Shown piece after piece: positions 7,998 to 16,916 of a stretch of DNA of 64,000 nucleotides (position 1 is its first letter; every line of letters begins with the position of its first letter). The notes under the pieces are model-generated. The model saw only the letters and a program-made list of their open reading frames with translations. It searched no databases and was not told the DNA's origin. Position numbers and translations under genes: made by a program. The stretch comes from Gammaproteobacteria bacterium (lineage in GTDB: Bacteria; Pseudomonadota; Gammaproteobacteria; Pseudomonadales; UBA5518): the NCBI GenBank assembly GCA_016705365.1, contig JADIYI010000008.1, positions 434,001 to 498,000 on the forward strand, given 5' to 3'.

Positions 7998-8870
7998 TTG
8001 TCAGCCATTCACAGCATGACCGCGTTTGCCCGCAGTGAAGCGAACCTGGCCTGGGGTTCGCTTGCCTGGGAGGTCCGTTCGGTCAACCACCGCTATCTGG
8101 AAACCCAGCTGCGCCTTCCCGACACGCTGCGTCATGTCGAGACAGCGGCACGCGAGCGCCTGCGCGAGCGCCTGGCGCGCGGCAAGGTCGATTGCTCGTT
8201 GCGGCTGCATCTCGAGGAGCAGGCCGGCAGCCGCTTGCTGCTGGATGAAAACCTGGTGCGAAGCCTTCACGAAGCGTGCAACCGTGTCGCGGAGCTGGGC
8301 AACGGCCTCGCGGCTGCAAACACGCTCGACGTGCTGCGCTGGCCTGGAGTGGTCGCACAGGCGGCACCCGACATGGAGGAAGTCAGCACCGAGGCGATTG
8401 CGCTGCTCGGGCGGGTGCTTGCCGAACTGGAGGAAATGCGCGCCCGCGAGGGACAGCGGCTGGCGGAGTTCCTCGAGCAAAGACTGGCGCAGATCGAGAC
8501 CATCGTGGCCAGCCTGCGCCAGGCCATGCCGGAGATCATCGCCGCGCAACGCCAGCGGCTTGCGGAGCGGGTCGCCGAAATGAACATCAGTATCGACCCG
8601 GGGCGACTGGAACAGGAGATCGTGATGCTGGCCGCGAAAGCCGATATCGCGGAAGAGCTCGACCGTCTCGAGGCTCACGTCGGCGAAACGCGCGGGAGCC
8701 TGCGTCAGGGTGGCGCCTGCGGGCGGCGTCTCGACTTCCTGATGCAGGAATTCAACCGCGAGGCGAATACGCTGTCCTCGAAATCGATAGCCACCACCAC
8801 GACGCAGGCCGCCATCGAGCTGAAGGTTCTGATAGAACAGATGCGCGAACAGGTTCAGAACATCGAATGA
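7998..8870 (+). CDS. yicC: YicC/YloC family endoribonuclease
   Basis: The 290-residue protein is a full-length member of the YicC/YloC family, recently recognised as endoribonucleases linked to small-RNA decay. It starts with the signature HSMTAFAR, then VRSVNHRYLE, a long alpha-helical centre, and the C-terminal signature GRRLDFLMQEFNREANTLSSK followed by LKVLIEQMREQVQNIE. The TTG at 7998 is chosen because AAGGAG lies seven bases upstream; the first ATG (8016) would remove the conserved N-terminus. It overlaps gmk by four bases (ATGA), so the two are translationally coupled. The yicC-gmk-rpoZ-spoT order is conserved in gammaproteobacteria. Confidence 0.93.
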   Translation: MSAIHSMTAFARSEANLAWGSLAWEVRSVNHRYLETQLRLPDTLRHVETAARERLRERLARGKVDCSLRLHLEEQAGSRLLLDENLVRSLHEACNRVAELGNGLAAANTLDVLRWPGVVAQAAPDMEEVSTEAIALLGRVLAELEEMRAREGQRLAEFLEQRLAQIETIVASLRQAMPEIIAAQRQRLAERVAEMNISIDPGRLEQEIVMLAAKADIAEELDRLEAHVGETRGSLRQGGACGRRLDFLMQEFNREANTLSSKSIATTTTQAAIELKVLIEQMREQVQNIE

Positions 8871-9502
8871 ACGGTCCTGTCTGCAATCCCGGTCGCCTGT
8901 ATACGGTTTCGGCTCCTTCCGGGGCCGGCAAGACCAGCCTGGTCAGCGCACTGCTGCGCCGCGATCCTCGTCTCCTGGTATCCGTCTCGCACACCACGCG
9001 CGCCATGCGTCCCGGAGAGATCGATGGTGTGAACTACCATTTCGTGACCCGCGAGCGCTTCGAAAGCATGCTCGCGGACAATGATTTCCTGGAGCATGCC
9101 ACGGTGTTCGGCAATCTCTACGGCACCTCGCGCAGCTGGGTCCTGGAGACCCTGAATACCGGCGTGGACGTGGTGCTCGAAATCGATTGGCAAGGGGCGC
9201 GCCAGGTACGCGAGAGCATCGCGGAAGCGCTTTCGATATTCATCCTTCCGCCGTCACTGGAGACCTTGCGCTCGCGCCTCGAAATGCGCCGCCAGGATGG
9301 CGAGGAAACCATCCGTCAACGCATGCGCGAGGCGGTGGGGGAGATGTCGCACTACGACGAGGCCAATTATCTGCTGGTCAACAATGTATTCGAGCACGCC
9401 CTGGCGGACCTGGAAGCGATCATCCGGGCCGATCGCCTGCGCCTCGCCCCCCAGGCCATGCGATTGCGTGAATTGATCACAGAGCTTTTGCCGGATTCCT
9501 GA
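8867..9502 (+). CDS. gmk: Guanylate kinase
   Basis: Gmk phosphorylates GMP to GDP with ATP. The 211-residue protein has the P-loop SAPSGAGKTS near residues 15-24, VSHTTRAMRPGE and DGVNYHFV in the GMP-binding domain, and VVLEIDWQGARQV in the core, followed by FILPPSLETLRSRL and the lid region. The ATG at 8867 overlaps the yicC stop; this avoids the longer frame open from 8276, which is out-of-phase yicC sequence. It sits directly upstream of rpoZ and spoT, tying guanine nucleotide supply to ppGpp metabolism. Confidence 0.97.
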   Translation: MNGPVCNPGRLYTVSAPSGAGKTSLVSALLRRDPRLLVSVSHTTRAMRPGEIDGVNYHFVTRERFESMLADNDFLEHATVFGNLYGTSRSWVLETLNTGVDVVLEIDWQGARQVRESIAEALSIFILPPSLETLRSRLEMRRQDGEETIRQRMREAVGEMSHYDEANYLLVNNVFEHALADLEAIIRADRLRLAPQAMRLRELITELLPDS

Positions 9503-9586
9503 GCGAGTCTGGTAGACTGCGCGCCCGCCGCTTCGCGGCAATGACCGGATCCACGGTCGCGAATCCCACGCACAGAAGGTACCTGC

Positions 9587-9844
9587 ATGGCACGAATTAC
9601 CGTCGAGGAATGTCTGGACAAGGTCGAGAACCGTTTCGAGCTCGTCATCGTGGCCGCGAAACGCGCCCGGCAACTTGCCACCGGCGGCAGGGAGCCACTG
9701 GTCCAGGAGGCTTCCGACAAGCCGACCGTGATCGCGTTGCGTGAAATCGAGGAAGGCCTCATCGGTCCCGGTTCCTTCGAGGAGCCCGCCGAGCCGACGC
9801 TCGAGGAGCTGCTTGGCGCACAGGCGGACGCCGCCAATCTCTGA
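9587..9844 (+). CDS. rpoZ: RNA polymerase omega subunit
   Basis: Omega assists assembly of beta' into RNA polymerase and forms part of a ppGpp-binding site. The 85-residue protein starts MARITVEECLDKVENRFELV and contains the conserved AAKRARQLATGG and the segment KPTVIALREIEEGLI. It sits between gmk and spoT as in other gammaproteobacteria. The 84-base gap after gmk contains a weak promoter (TTGCCG 9488-9493, TAGACT 9513-9518), so rpoZ-spoT may be transcribed independently of yicC-gmk. Confidence 0.97.
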   Translation: MARITVEECLDKVENRFELVIVAAKRARQLATGGREPLVQEASDKPTVIALREIEEGLIGPGSFEEPAEPTLEELLGAQADAANL

Positions 9845-9888
9845 TCCGCTCTGCCGGGTCTGCGCCACTCGGGCATAATGAACACATC

Positions 9889-12006
9889 ATGCAGACCCTT
9901 GGCTCGCTGAGCGACAAGCTACACGCCTACCTGGCACCGGAACAGGTAAACGCCGTGCGCCGTGCCTATTACTATTCCGAGCAGGCGCACGACGGGCAGG
10001 TCCGGCGCACCGGTCAGCCCTACGTTACCCACCCGCTGGCGGTGGCCAATATCCTCGCCGATATGCACATGGACCATCAGAGCCTGATCGCGGCACTGTT
10101 GCACGATGTGATCGAGGACACCGGCATCAGCAAGGAAGCCCTGGCCGGACAGTTTGGTGCCAGCGTGGCGGAACTGGTCGATGGCGTCAGCAAGCTGTCG
10201 CAGTTCGAAACCACCTCGCGCGCCGAGGCACAGGCCGAGAATTTCCAGAAAATGGCGATGGCCATGGCGCGGGATATCCGCGTGATCCTGGTCAAGCTCG
10301 CCGACCGCCTGCACAACATGCGCACGCTCGACGTACTGAAGCCCGAGAAGCGCCAGCGCATTGCCCGCGAGACACTCGACATCTACGCGCCAATCGCCCA
10401 GCGGCTGGGCATGAACAGCATCCGGATCGAGTTCGAGGATCTAGGTTTTGCGGCATTGCACCCGATGCGCGCGCGCCGCATACAGGCGGCGGTTCGCAAG
10501 GCGCGTGGCAACCGCAAGGAACTCGTCTCGCAGGTACAGCGCAAGATCGAAGCCCGGCTGCGCGAGGAGGAAATTCCCGCGCGTGTGCTGGGTCGTGAAA
10601 AGCACCTCTACGGCATCTACCGCAAGATGCGCCTGAAGGGCAAGTCGTTCTCCGAGATCATGGACGTGTTTGCATTCCGGATCGTGGTCGGCAACGTGGA
10701 CAGCTGCTATCGCGTGCTCGGAGCGATGCACAACCTGTATAAACCGGTTCCCGGGCATTTCAAGGACTACATCGCGATTCCCAAGGCCAACGGCTACCAG
10801 TCGCTGCACACCGTGCTGTTCGGCATGCACGGTGTGCCGATCGAGATCCAGATCCGCACCGCCGAAATGGAGGCGATGGCCAACAACGGAATCGCCGCGC
10901 ACTGGCTGTACAAGACCAACGGCTCGGAGAAGCCCGGAAGCGGTCGCTCGCGGGCGCGCCAGTGGGTACAGGGGCTGCTCGAAATGCAGCAGCGGGCGGG
11001 AAATTCGCTCGAATTCATCGAGAGCATGAAGATCGACCTGTTTCCCGACGAGGTTTACGTGTTCACGCCCAGGGGCGACATCCTGGCGTTGCCAAACGGC
11101 GCCACGGCGGTCGATTTTGCCTATGCCGTGCATACCGGCATAGGCAACAGCTGCGTTGCCTGCCGGATCGACCGCAACCTCGCACCGCTCAGCACCGCGC
11201 TGCAGAGCGGGCAGACCCTGGAGATCATCACCGCGCCCCGCGCACATCCCAACCCGAGCTGGCTCAACTCCGTGGTAACCGCCAAGGCGCGCACCAATAT
11301 TCGCCACTTCCTCAAGGGACAGCAGCAGTCCGAGTCCGTTGACCTGGGTCGGCGACTGCTCGACAAGGCGCTGCTCAGCCTGAATGGAAGCCTCAAGACA
11401 ATCGAGCCGCAGGCCGTCGAACAATTGCTGGTCGAAACCCGGCGTGCCTCGCTGGACAATATTCTCGAGGAAATCGGTCTCGGCAACCGGGTCGCGCTGC
11501 TCACCGCCCGGCGCCTGCTCGGCAAGTCCGATTCCGCTCCCGGCTCGCGCGCCGAGGATGCGCTGCCGCTCGCAATCCGCGGCACCGAAGGCGTGGTCAT
11601 GAATTTCGGCAAGTGCTGTTATCCGATTCCGGGCGACAGCATCGTGGGTCATATCAGCCCGGGGCGCGGCGTGGTGGTGCATCGCGACAACTGCAACAAC
11701 ATCGCCGAACAGCTCGGCGATCCCGAGCGCTGCATGCCGCTGCGCTGGGCCGACGATACACGTGGCGAATTCAGCGTGGAACTGCTGGTCGAAATGGAAA
11801 ACCAGAAAGGCGCTATTGCCGCGCTCGCCAACCGCATCAGCAGTCTCGATGTGGATATCGAAAAAATCGGCGTGGAAGAACGCGACGCCCGCTTCGGCCA
11901 GGCGCGCCTGGTGGTTGCAGTCACCGACCGCATCAACCTGGCACGCATCATTCGCCGCATGCGTACCGTCAAATCCGTGATCAAGGTCACGCGCGTCAAG
12001 CGCTGA
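9889..12006 (+). CDS. spoT: Bifunctional (p)ppGpp synthetase/hydrolase SpoT
   Basis: SpoT makes and hydrolyses the alarmone (p)ppGpp. The 705 residues show, in order: an HD hydrolase domain with an intact His72-Asp73 (LLHDVIEDT) and RLHNMRTL; a synthetase domain with REKHLYGIYRKM and GYQSLHT; a TGS domain beginning near VYVFTPRGDILALPNGAT; a conserved zinc-finger-like segment with GKCCYPIPGD; and a C-terminal ACT domain. Both catalytic centres look intact, which marks it as a Rel/SpoT-type bifunctional enzyme. It starts 44 bases after rpoZ and is followed by ridA, as in Pseudomonas. A CATAAT -10-like box just before the ATG would give a very short leader. Confidence 0.96.
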   Translation: MQTLGSLSDKLHAYLAPEQVNAVRRAYYYSEQAHDGQVRRTGQPYVTHPLAVANILADMHMDHQSLIAALLHDVIEDTGISKEALAGQFGASVAELVDGVSKLSQFETTSRAEAQAENFQKMAMAMARDIRVILVKLADRLHNMRTLDVLKPEKRQRIARETLDIYAPIAQRLGMNSIRIEFEDLGFAALHPMRARRIQAAVRKARGNRKELVSQVQRKIEARLREEEIPARVLGREKHLYGIYRKMRLKGKSFSEIMDVFAFRIVVGNVDSCYRVLGAMHNLYKPVPGHFKDYIAIPKANGYQSLHTVLFGMHGVPIEIQIRTAEMEAMANNGIAAHWLYKTNGSEKPGSGRSRARQWVQGLLEMQQRAGNSLEFIESMKIDLFPDEVYVFTPRGDILALPNGATAVDFAYAVHTGIGNSCVACRIDRNLAPLSTALQSGQTLEIITAPRAHPNPSWLNSVVTAKARTNIRHFLKGQQQSESVDLGRRLLDKALLSLNGSLKTIEPQAVEQLLVETRRASLDNILEEIGLGNRVALLTARRLLGKSDSAPGSRAEDALPLAIRGTEGVVMNFGKCCYPIPGDSIVGHISPGRGVVVHRDNCNNIAEQLGDPERCMPLRWADDTRGEFSVELLVEMENQKGAIAALANRISSLDVDIEKIGVEERDARFGQARLVVAVTDRINLARIIRRMRTVKSVIKVTRVKR

Positions 12007-12036
12007 ACATACAAACAAGCCCCCCAAGGAGTACCC

Positions 12037-12426
12037 ATGAGCAACCGCGCCATCATCAGCACCGGCGATGCGCCACAGGCGATCGGTCCCTATTCACAGG
12101 CCGTGAAGGTCAACGGCACAGTCTATCTTTCCGGTCAGATCCCGCTCGATCCGGCAACCATGCAGATGGTGGAAGGCGATATCCGTGCCCAGGCAGAACG
12201 CGTGTTCGGGAACCTGCGCGCCGTGGCAAGCGCTGCCGGCGGCGACCTCAACCAGTGCGTGAAAATCAATATCTACCTGACCGATCTGGGCGACTTCGCG
12301 AGCGTCAACGAGGTGATGGCGCGGTTTTTCAGCGAACCTTTTCCGGCGCGGGCCTGCGTGCAGGTCGCCGCCCTGCCGCGCGGCGCGGCGATAGAGGTCG
12401 AGGCTACGATGGTGGTGCCTTCCTGA
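12037..12426 (+). CDS. ridA: RidA family reactive intermediate deaminase
   Basis: RidA hydrolyses reactive enamine/imine intermediates (such as 2-aminoacrylate) released by PLP enzymes. The 129 residues match the family: IGPYSQAVKVNGTVYLSGQIPLDP at the N-terminus, LTDLGDFASVNEVMARFF, and the C-terminal RACVQVAALPRGAAIEVEA, whose Arg is the conserved active-site residue. AAGGAG lies just before the ATG. It follows spoT by 30 bases and overlaps the convergent epimerase gene by 23 bases. Confidence 0.94.
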   Translation: MSNRAIISTGDAPQAIGPYSQAVKVNGTVYLSGQIPLDPATMQMVEGDIRAQAERVFGNLRAVASAAGGDLNQCVKINIYLTDLGDFASVNEVMARFFSEPFPARACVQVAALPRGAAIEVEATMVVPS

Positions 12427-13273
12427 GCATCCCGAGCATCGCGGCGTAACCACTGCGATAGTCCGGGTACAACAGCTGGTAACCCAGTTCGCGAAGGCGC
12501 CGGTTACTGCAACGCTTGCTGCCGGGCGCACGTGCTCCGGTGCTGCCACGCGCGTCGTCGAGGGTAACGCCCAGACGCTCCGCCAACCAATGGCGCACTT
12601 CCCATACCGGTGCCGGATCGCAGTCGACGCCCAGATAAAGTGGTGCCAGCGCCGCACCCTGCTGCCACCGGGCGATCAGGTAACGCAGGATTCCGACGCA
12701 GTCATCGCGATGAATCCGGTTACTGTAGCGAACCGGGTAACGCGTACATCCGATGCCCTCGCGCACTTCGCGCAGCAGGCGTTCGCGCCCCGGACCGTAT
12801 ATTCCACCGAGACGCAGCACCGTCGATCGCGCGGGTGCTTGCGTTCGGAGCAGCGCTTCGGCCTCCAGCAACAGCTGACCGGAAAAGCTGCGCGGTGCGG
12901 TCGGGGAGTCCTCGTCAACCCATTCGCCATCGTGCTGATGGTATACGCCGGTGCTCGAGAGCAGCACCAGGCGGGGCTCGCCGCGCAACGCGTGCAGCAG
13001 ATTGCGCAGTCCGTCCACGTATACCCTGCGGTAGCTCCGGGCGTCGTAAGCCGTGGCGGCGCTGGCAATCACCACGTAACGGAACGTGCGATCGCCCAAT
13101 TTCGCCAATGATTCCGGCTCCGCCAGATCCGCCGCCAGCGCTTCGATACCCTCCGCTATCAGGTGCGCGCGCCGCCGCAACCCGGTTACGCGAAAACCTG
13201 CCGCGCGCAGCGACCGGGCGAGCCCGCTCCCGATATCACCGCAGCCCGCGATCAGGATGTTCTCGGCAGCCAT
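12404..13273 (-). CDS. NAD(P)-dependent epimerase/dehydratase-like SDR protein
   Basis: This 289-residue extended-SDR protein has an N-terminal Rossmann fingerprint, AGCGDIGSGLA, near residue 10, then a typical TGV-containing strand (LLSSTGVYHQHDGEWVDEDS) and a C-terminal substrate domain with GIYGPGRERL and NRIHRDDCVGIL. The usual YxxxK catalytic pair is not evident (SGQLLLEAEALL stands there), as in many YeeZ-like atypical SDRs, so the reaction is unknown. The ATG at 13273 is chosen over a TTG at 13291 because GGGGAGG lies six bases upstream. It overlaps ridA at its end and is divergent from recG. Confidence 0.82.
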   Translation of the reverse strand: MAAENILIAGCGDIGSGLARSLRAAGFRVTGLRRRAHLIAEGIEALAADLAEPESLAKLGDRTFRYVVIASAATAYDARSYRRVYVDGLRNLLHALRGEPRLVLLSSTGVYHQHDGEWVDEDSPTAPRSFSGQLLLEAEALLRTQAPARSTVLRLGGIYGPGRERLLREVREGIGCTRYPVRYSNRIHRDDCVGILRYLIARWQQGAALAPLYLGVDCDPAPVWEVRHWLAERLGVTLDDARGSTGARAPGSKRCSNRRLRELGYQLLYPDYRSGYAAMLGMLRKAPPS

Positions 13274-13325
13274 GGCGATCCTCCCCGACAACGCATTGGG
13301 CTATCATCGCAGCTTGCTCCCGGAA

Positions 13326-15434
13326 ATGACCAGCCGCGTGACTCCAGATCCATTACCGCAGAGCCTCACGCCCGAACAGATGCCTGTGACGTCGTTGCGC
13401 GGCGTCGGTCCGCGGCTGGCGGAGAAGCTCGGCGCACTCGGGATTCACAATATCACCGACCTGCTGTTTCATCTGCCCTTGCGCTACCAGGATCGCACCC
13501 GCATTACCCCGCTCGACCAGTTGCGACCCGGCATGGAGGCGGTGGTGGAAGGGCAGGTGCTTGGCACACGGGTCGAGTTTGGCAGACGGCGCAGTCTCGC
13601 CTGCACGTTGCGCGATCAAGGCGGTCTGATGACGCTGCGGTTCTTTCACTTCAGCGTCGCACAGCAACGCAGCCTCGAGCGCGCCGACTGGCTGCGCTGC
13701 TTCGGCGAGGCACGCGGCGGACGCGCCGGTCTCGAGATGTATCACCCCGAGTACCAACTGCTGGAGCGGCCCGGTTCGATCGCGGTCGAAAGCTCGCTGA
13801 CGCCGGTTTACCCCAGCACCGAGGGCCTGCACCAGGGCACCTGGCGCTCGCTCAGTGCACAGGCGCTGGAGCGGCTCGGCAGCAACAGTCTGCGCGAACT
13901 GGTGCCACGCGGATTGCTGGGCGAGGCACCACCGCTGGCCGCTGCCCTGCGTTTCCTTCATCGGCCCCCGCCGGAGGCGCCGGTGGCACAACTACTGGCG
14001 GGCACCCACCCGTATCAGCAGCGGCTTGCGGCCGAGGAATTGCTGGCGCACCACCTCGGTCTGCTGCGCCTGCGCCAGCGCACCCGCAACCAGTCCGCCA
14101 TACCGATGCTGAAGGGATCCCGCCTGTGCGAGCGCTTCCTCCGCTCGCTGCCGTTCAAACCTACCGCCGCCCAGCAGCGGGTTGCGGCGCAGATCAGTGC
14201 CGACCTCGAAAGCCACGCTCCGATGCTCCGCCTGGTGCAGGGCGACGTGGGCTGCGGAAAAACCCTGGTGGCGGCGCTCGCGGCCCTGCGTGTGATCGGC
14301 AGCGGCTGGCAAGTCGCGATCATGGCGCCAACCGAGTTGCTCGCCGAGCAGCACTTGCGCACCTTCGATGATTGGCTCCGCCCGCTGGGACTCGACACGG
14401 TACTGCTCAGCGGACGCTTGTCTGCCGGCGAGCGCCGATCGGTCATGGATGCCATAGCCAGCGGCACTGCCGCCCTGGTCGCCGGCACGCACGCGCTGTT
14501 CCAGCACCAGATTGCGTTTGCGCGGCTGGGGCTGGTGGTCATCGATGAACAGCATCGTTTCGGCGTGCACCAGCGATTGCAGCTGCGGGAAAAGGGCATG
14601 GCGGGAGGCAGCGCACCGCACCAGCTGGTCATGACGGCCACACCGATTCCACGCACCCTGGCGATGACCGCCTACGCCGATCTCGATTACTCGATCATCG
14701 ACGAGCTGCCGCCGGGGCGCACACCGGTCACCACCGCGGTGATTGGCAACACGCGGCGCGAGGAGGTACTGGAAAGGGTGCGTCATGCCTGTGCCGATGG
14801 ACGGCAGGCTTACTGGGTGTGCACGCTGATCGAGGAATCGGAGGCACTGGAAGCGCAGGCCGCCGAGGTCATCGCCGGCGAGCTTGCAAGGCGACTGCCG
14901 GAGCTTAGGATCGCGCTGGTGCACGGACGCATTGGCGGGCGGCAACGCGCGGCGATCATGGCGGCATTTCAGGCCGGGGATATCGACCTGCTGGTCGCAA
15001 CCACGGTCATCGAGGTCGGTGTCGATGTGCCACGGGCCAGCCTGATGATCATCGAGAACGCCGAGCGCCTGGGGCTGGCACAGCTGCACCAGCTGCGGGG
15101 GCGGGTCGGGCGCGGCAGCGCGGCGAGTCATTGCGTGCTTCTGTACCAGTCACCGCTGTCGCGGAGCGGGCGCGAGCGCCTCGAGGTCATGCGCGACACC
15201 AATGACGGCTTTGTACTTGCCGAGCGCGATCTGCAACTGCGCGGTCCCGGTGAACTGCTCGGCACGCGTCAGACCGGAACCTTCGAAATGCGCTTTGCGG
15301 ATCTCGCGCGCGACTCGGCTTTGCTGCCCACGGTGCGCGAGGCCGCCGTCCGGATGCTCGAACAATACCCGGCAAGCATAGACCCGCTGATCGAGCGCTG
15401 GATGCCGGGCAGGACGCAATACGCCCAGGCCTGA
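13326..15434 (+). CDS. recG: ATP-dependent DNA helicase RecG
   Basis: RecG is a branch-migrating helicase that remodels stalled forks, R-loops and recombination intermediates. The 702 residues include the wedge/OB domain with the helix-hairpin segment LRGVGPRLAEKLGALGI near the N-terminus, the Walker A motif GDVGCGKT, the DEQH box (VVIDEQHRFGVHQR), motif III MTATPIPRTLAMTAY and the C-terminal helicase motifs ATTVIEVGVDVPRA and QLRGRVGRG. The ATG at 13326 gives the normal length. A TATCAT -10 lies at 13302-13307, so the longer frame from 13086 is not coding upstream. It follows the spoT-ridA block as in Pseudomonas. Confidence 0.96.
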   Translation: MTSRVTPDPLPQSLTPEQMPVTSLRGVGPRLAEKLGALGIHNITDLLFHLPLRYQDRTRITPLDQLRPGMEAVVEGQVLGTRVEFGRRRSLACTLRDQGGLMTLRFFHFSVAQQRSLERADWLRCFGEARGGRAGLEMYHPEYQLLERPGSIAVESSLTPVYPSTEGLHQGTWRSLSAQALERLGSNSLRELVPRGLLGEAPPLAAALRFLHRPPPEAPVAQLLAGTHPYQQRLAAEELLAHHLGLLRLRQRTRNQSAIPMLKGSRLCERFLRSLPFKPTAAQQRVAAQISADLESHAPMLRLVQGDVGCGKTLVAALAALRVIGSGWQVAIMAPTELLAEQHLRTFDDWLRPLGLDTVLLSGRLSAGERRSVMDAIASGTAALVAGTHALFQHQIAFARLGLVVIDEQHRFGVHQRLQLREKGMAGGSAPHQLVMTATPIPRTLAMTAYADLDYSIIDELPPGRTPVTTAVIGNTRREEVLERVRHACADGRQAYWVCTLIEESEALEAQAAEVIAGELARRLPELRIALVHGRIGGRQRAAIMAAFQAGDIDLLVATTVIEVGVDVPRASLMIIENAERLGLAQLHQLRGRVGRGSAASHCVLLYQSPLSRSGRERLEVMRDTNDGFVLAERDLQLRGPGELLGTRQTGTFEMRFADLARDSALLPTVREAAVRMLEQYPASIDPLIERWMPGRTQYAQA

Positions 15435-15509
15435 TGTGAAGGCAATCACGGCGCCGGCGGCGTGCGTCGGCTACACTTCCGGAGTCGGAACAGAAGAGAC
15501 AGCAACAAA

Positions 15510-16889
15510 ATGCAGTTACCACAGGCCGTCGCAAATGCGCTGGATGCAGGAGGTGCCGCCTATCGTCTCCTCGATCTGGACATCCCCGAGACCGGTACGC
15601 CGGCAGTCAACGTGTGTTCGGTGGTTTTGCAGGACCAGGCCGGGCGCATGCAGGCGCTCGTTCCCGCTGACAGCCTGCTGGACCTCGCCGCACTCAACCG
15701 CCTGACCGGGCGTGATCTCAGCGCCGCCCCCGAGGAAGCCCTGGGCGCGCTCTGCACCCCGCACGGCATGCTCTCGCTGCCCTCGGTGCCAAATGTGCTG
15801 GAAATGCCCGTCGTGATCGATCAGCGTCTGCTGGACAGCGATTTCATCAACTTGAACGCGGGCACGGAAGCGACCGTGGTCCAGCTCGCGCGCGCGGACT
15901 TCCACCGCCTGGTCGAATCCGGTAACAGCATGAGCGGCAGCTTTTCGGTAGCGCAGCAGGAACTGCAACCCGCGGCCGCCGACGCCAGCACGGACGCGCT
16001 CGAAATCGGCAATGCCGTGGGCAAATTCACCTCGCGACGCATCGAGCGAAGGCTGGAGGATACCCTCGATTTTCCGCCTCTGCCCGAGATTGCCCACCGC
16101 ATCATCCAGATAGGCGCCGACCCTTATGCGAGCGTCAAGGACCTGGCGCGCGTGGTCGAGATCGACCCCTCGCTGTCGGCGCAGGTAGTGAGCTGGGCTT
16201 CCTCACCGTATTACGCCGCGCCCGGCAAGATCAAATCGATACAGGACGCCATCGTGCGGGTGCTTGGCTTCGACCTGGTCATGAACCTCGCGCTCGGCCT
16301 GTCGCTCGGCAAGACCCTGCGTCTCCCGCGCGAGGGGCGCTACGGTTACCGCAGCTACTGGCTGCAGGCGGTCAATTGCGCCGCGATGGTCGAGGGCTTG
16401 TGCAAGGCGATGCCATCGGGCAAGCGGCCACCGCTCGGCTACGCCTACCTGAGCGGGCTGCTGCACAATTTCGGCTTCCTGATCATGGCGGAGCTGTTCA
16501 AACCGCAGTTGCAGCTCGTTTGCCGCTATACCGAAGTCAACCCCCACCTCGGCCACTGGGCGGTCGAGCGTTTTGTGCTCGGTATCACCCGCGAGCAGAT
16601 GGCCGCCTGGCTGATGAATTTCTGGCATCTTCCCGAGGAGGTGTGCGCCGCGCTGCGCTACCAGAACGATCCCGCGCTGGCGGGCGACCACGAGACCATC
16701 GCCCGCGTGCTATACCTCGCGATCCGCCTGCTGGCGCAGCAGGGTATCGGCAGCGCGCCGACAACCCGCCTCGACGATTCGGTATTCGAGGAACTCGGCA
16801 TCAGCCGCGAGGACGCGGACAAGGTATGCGAGCGCCTGCACAACGCCACCGATGACCTGAAGGCAATCGCGCGCGATCTCGCTGCCTGA
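15510..16889 (+). CDS. HDOD signalling protein with N-terminal YbaK/aminoacyl-tRNA deacylase-like domain
   Basis: The 459-residue protein fuses two modules. Residues 1-150 resemble the YbaK/ProX deacylase fold (QALVPADSLLDLAALNRLTG, then MPVVIDQRLLDSDFINLNAGT). In true deacylases a lysine sits in a K-T-L motif; the matching place here reads VCSVVL with Ser37, so catalysis is doubtful. Residues about 190-430 form an HDOD domain (DFPPLPEIAHRIIQIGADP, IDPSLSAQVVSWASS, YLSGLLHNFGFLIMAEL), a non-catalytic HD-related output domain common in signalling. The ATG at 15510 is the first that keeps the YbaK homology. Such fusions occur in gammaproteobacteria; the role may be sensing an amino acid or tRNA state, which is inference. 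Confidence 0.85.
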   Translation: MQLPQAVANALDAGGAAYRLLDLDIPETGTPAVNVCSVVLQDQAGRMQALVPADSLLDLAALNRLTGRDLSAAPEEALGALCTPHGMLSLPSVPNVLEMPVVIDQRLLDSDFINLNAGTEATVVQLARADFHRLVESGNSMSGSFSVAQQELQPAAADASTDALEIGNAVGKFTSRRIERRLEDTLDFPPLPEIAHRIIQIGADPYASVKDLARVVEIDPSLSAQVVSWASSPYYAAPGKIKSIQDAIVRVLGFDLVMNLALGLSLGKTLRLPREGRYGYRSYWLQAVNCAAMVEGLCKAMPSGKRPPLGYAYLSGLLHNFGFLIMAELFKPQLQLVCRYTEVNPHLGHWAVERFVLGITREQMAAWLMNFWHLPEEVCAALRYQNDPALAGDHETIARVLYLAIRLLAQQGIGSAPTTRLDDSVFEELGISREDADKVCERLHNATDDLKAIARDLAA

Positions 16890-16916
16890 TCCCTCACCCT
16901 GCCCGGCGGCGCCCGT

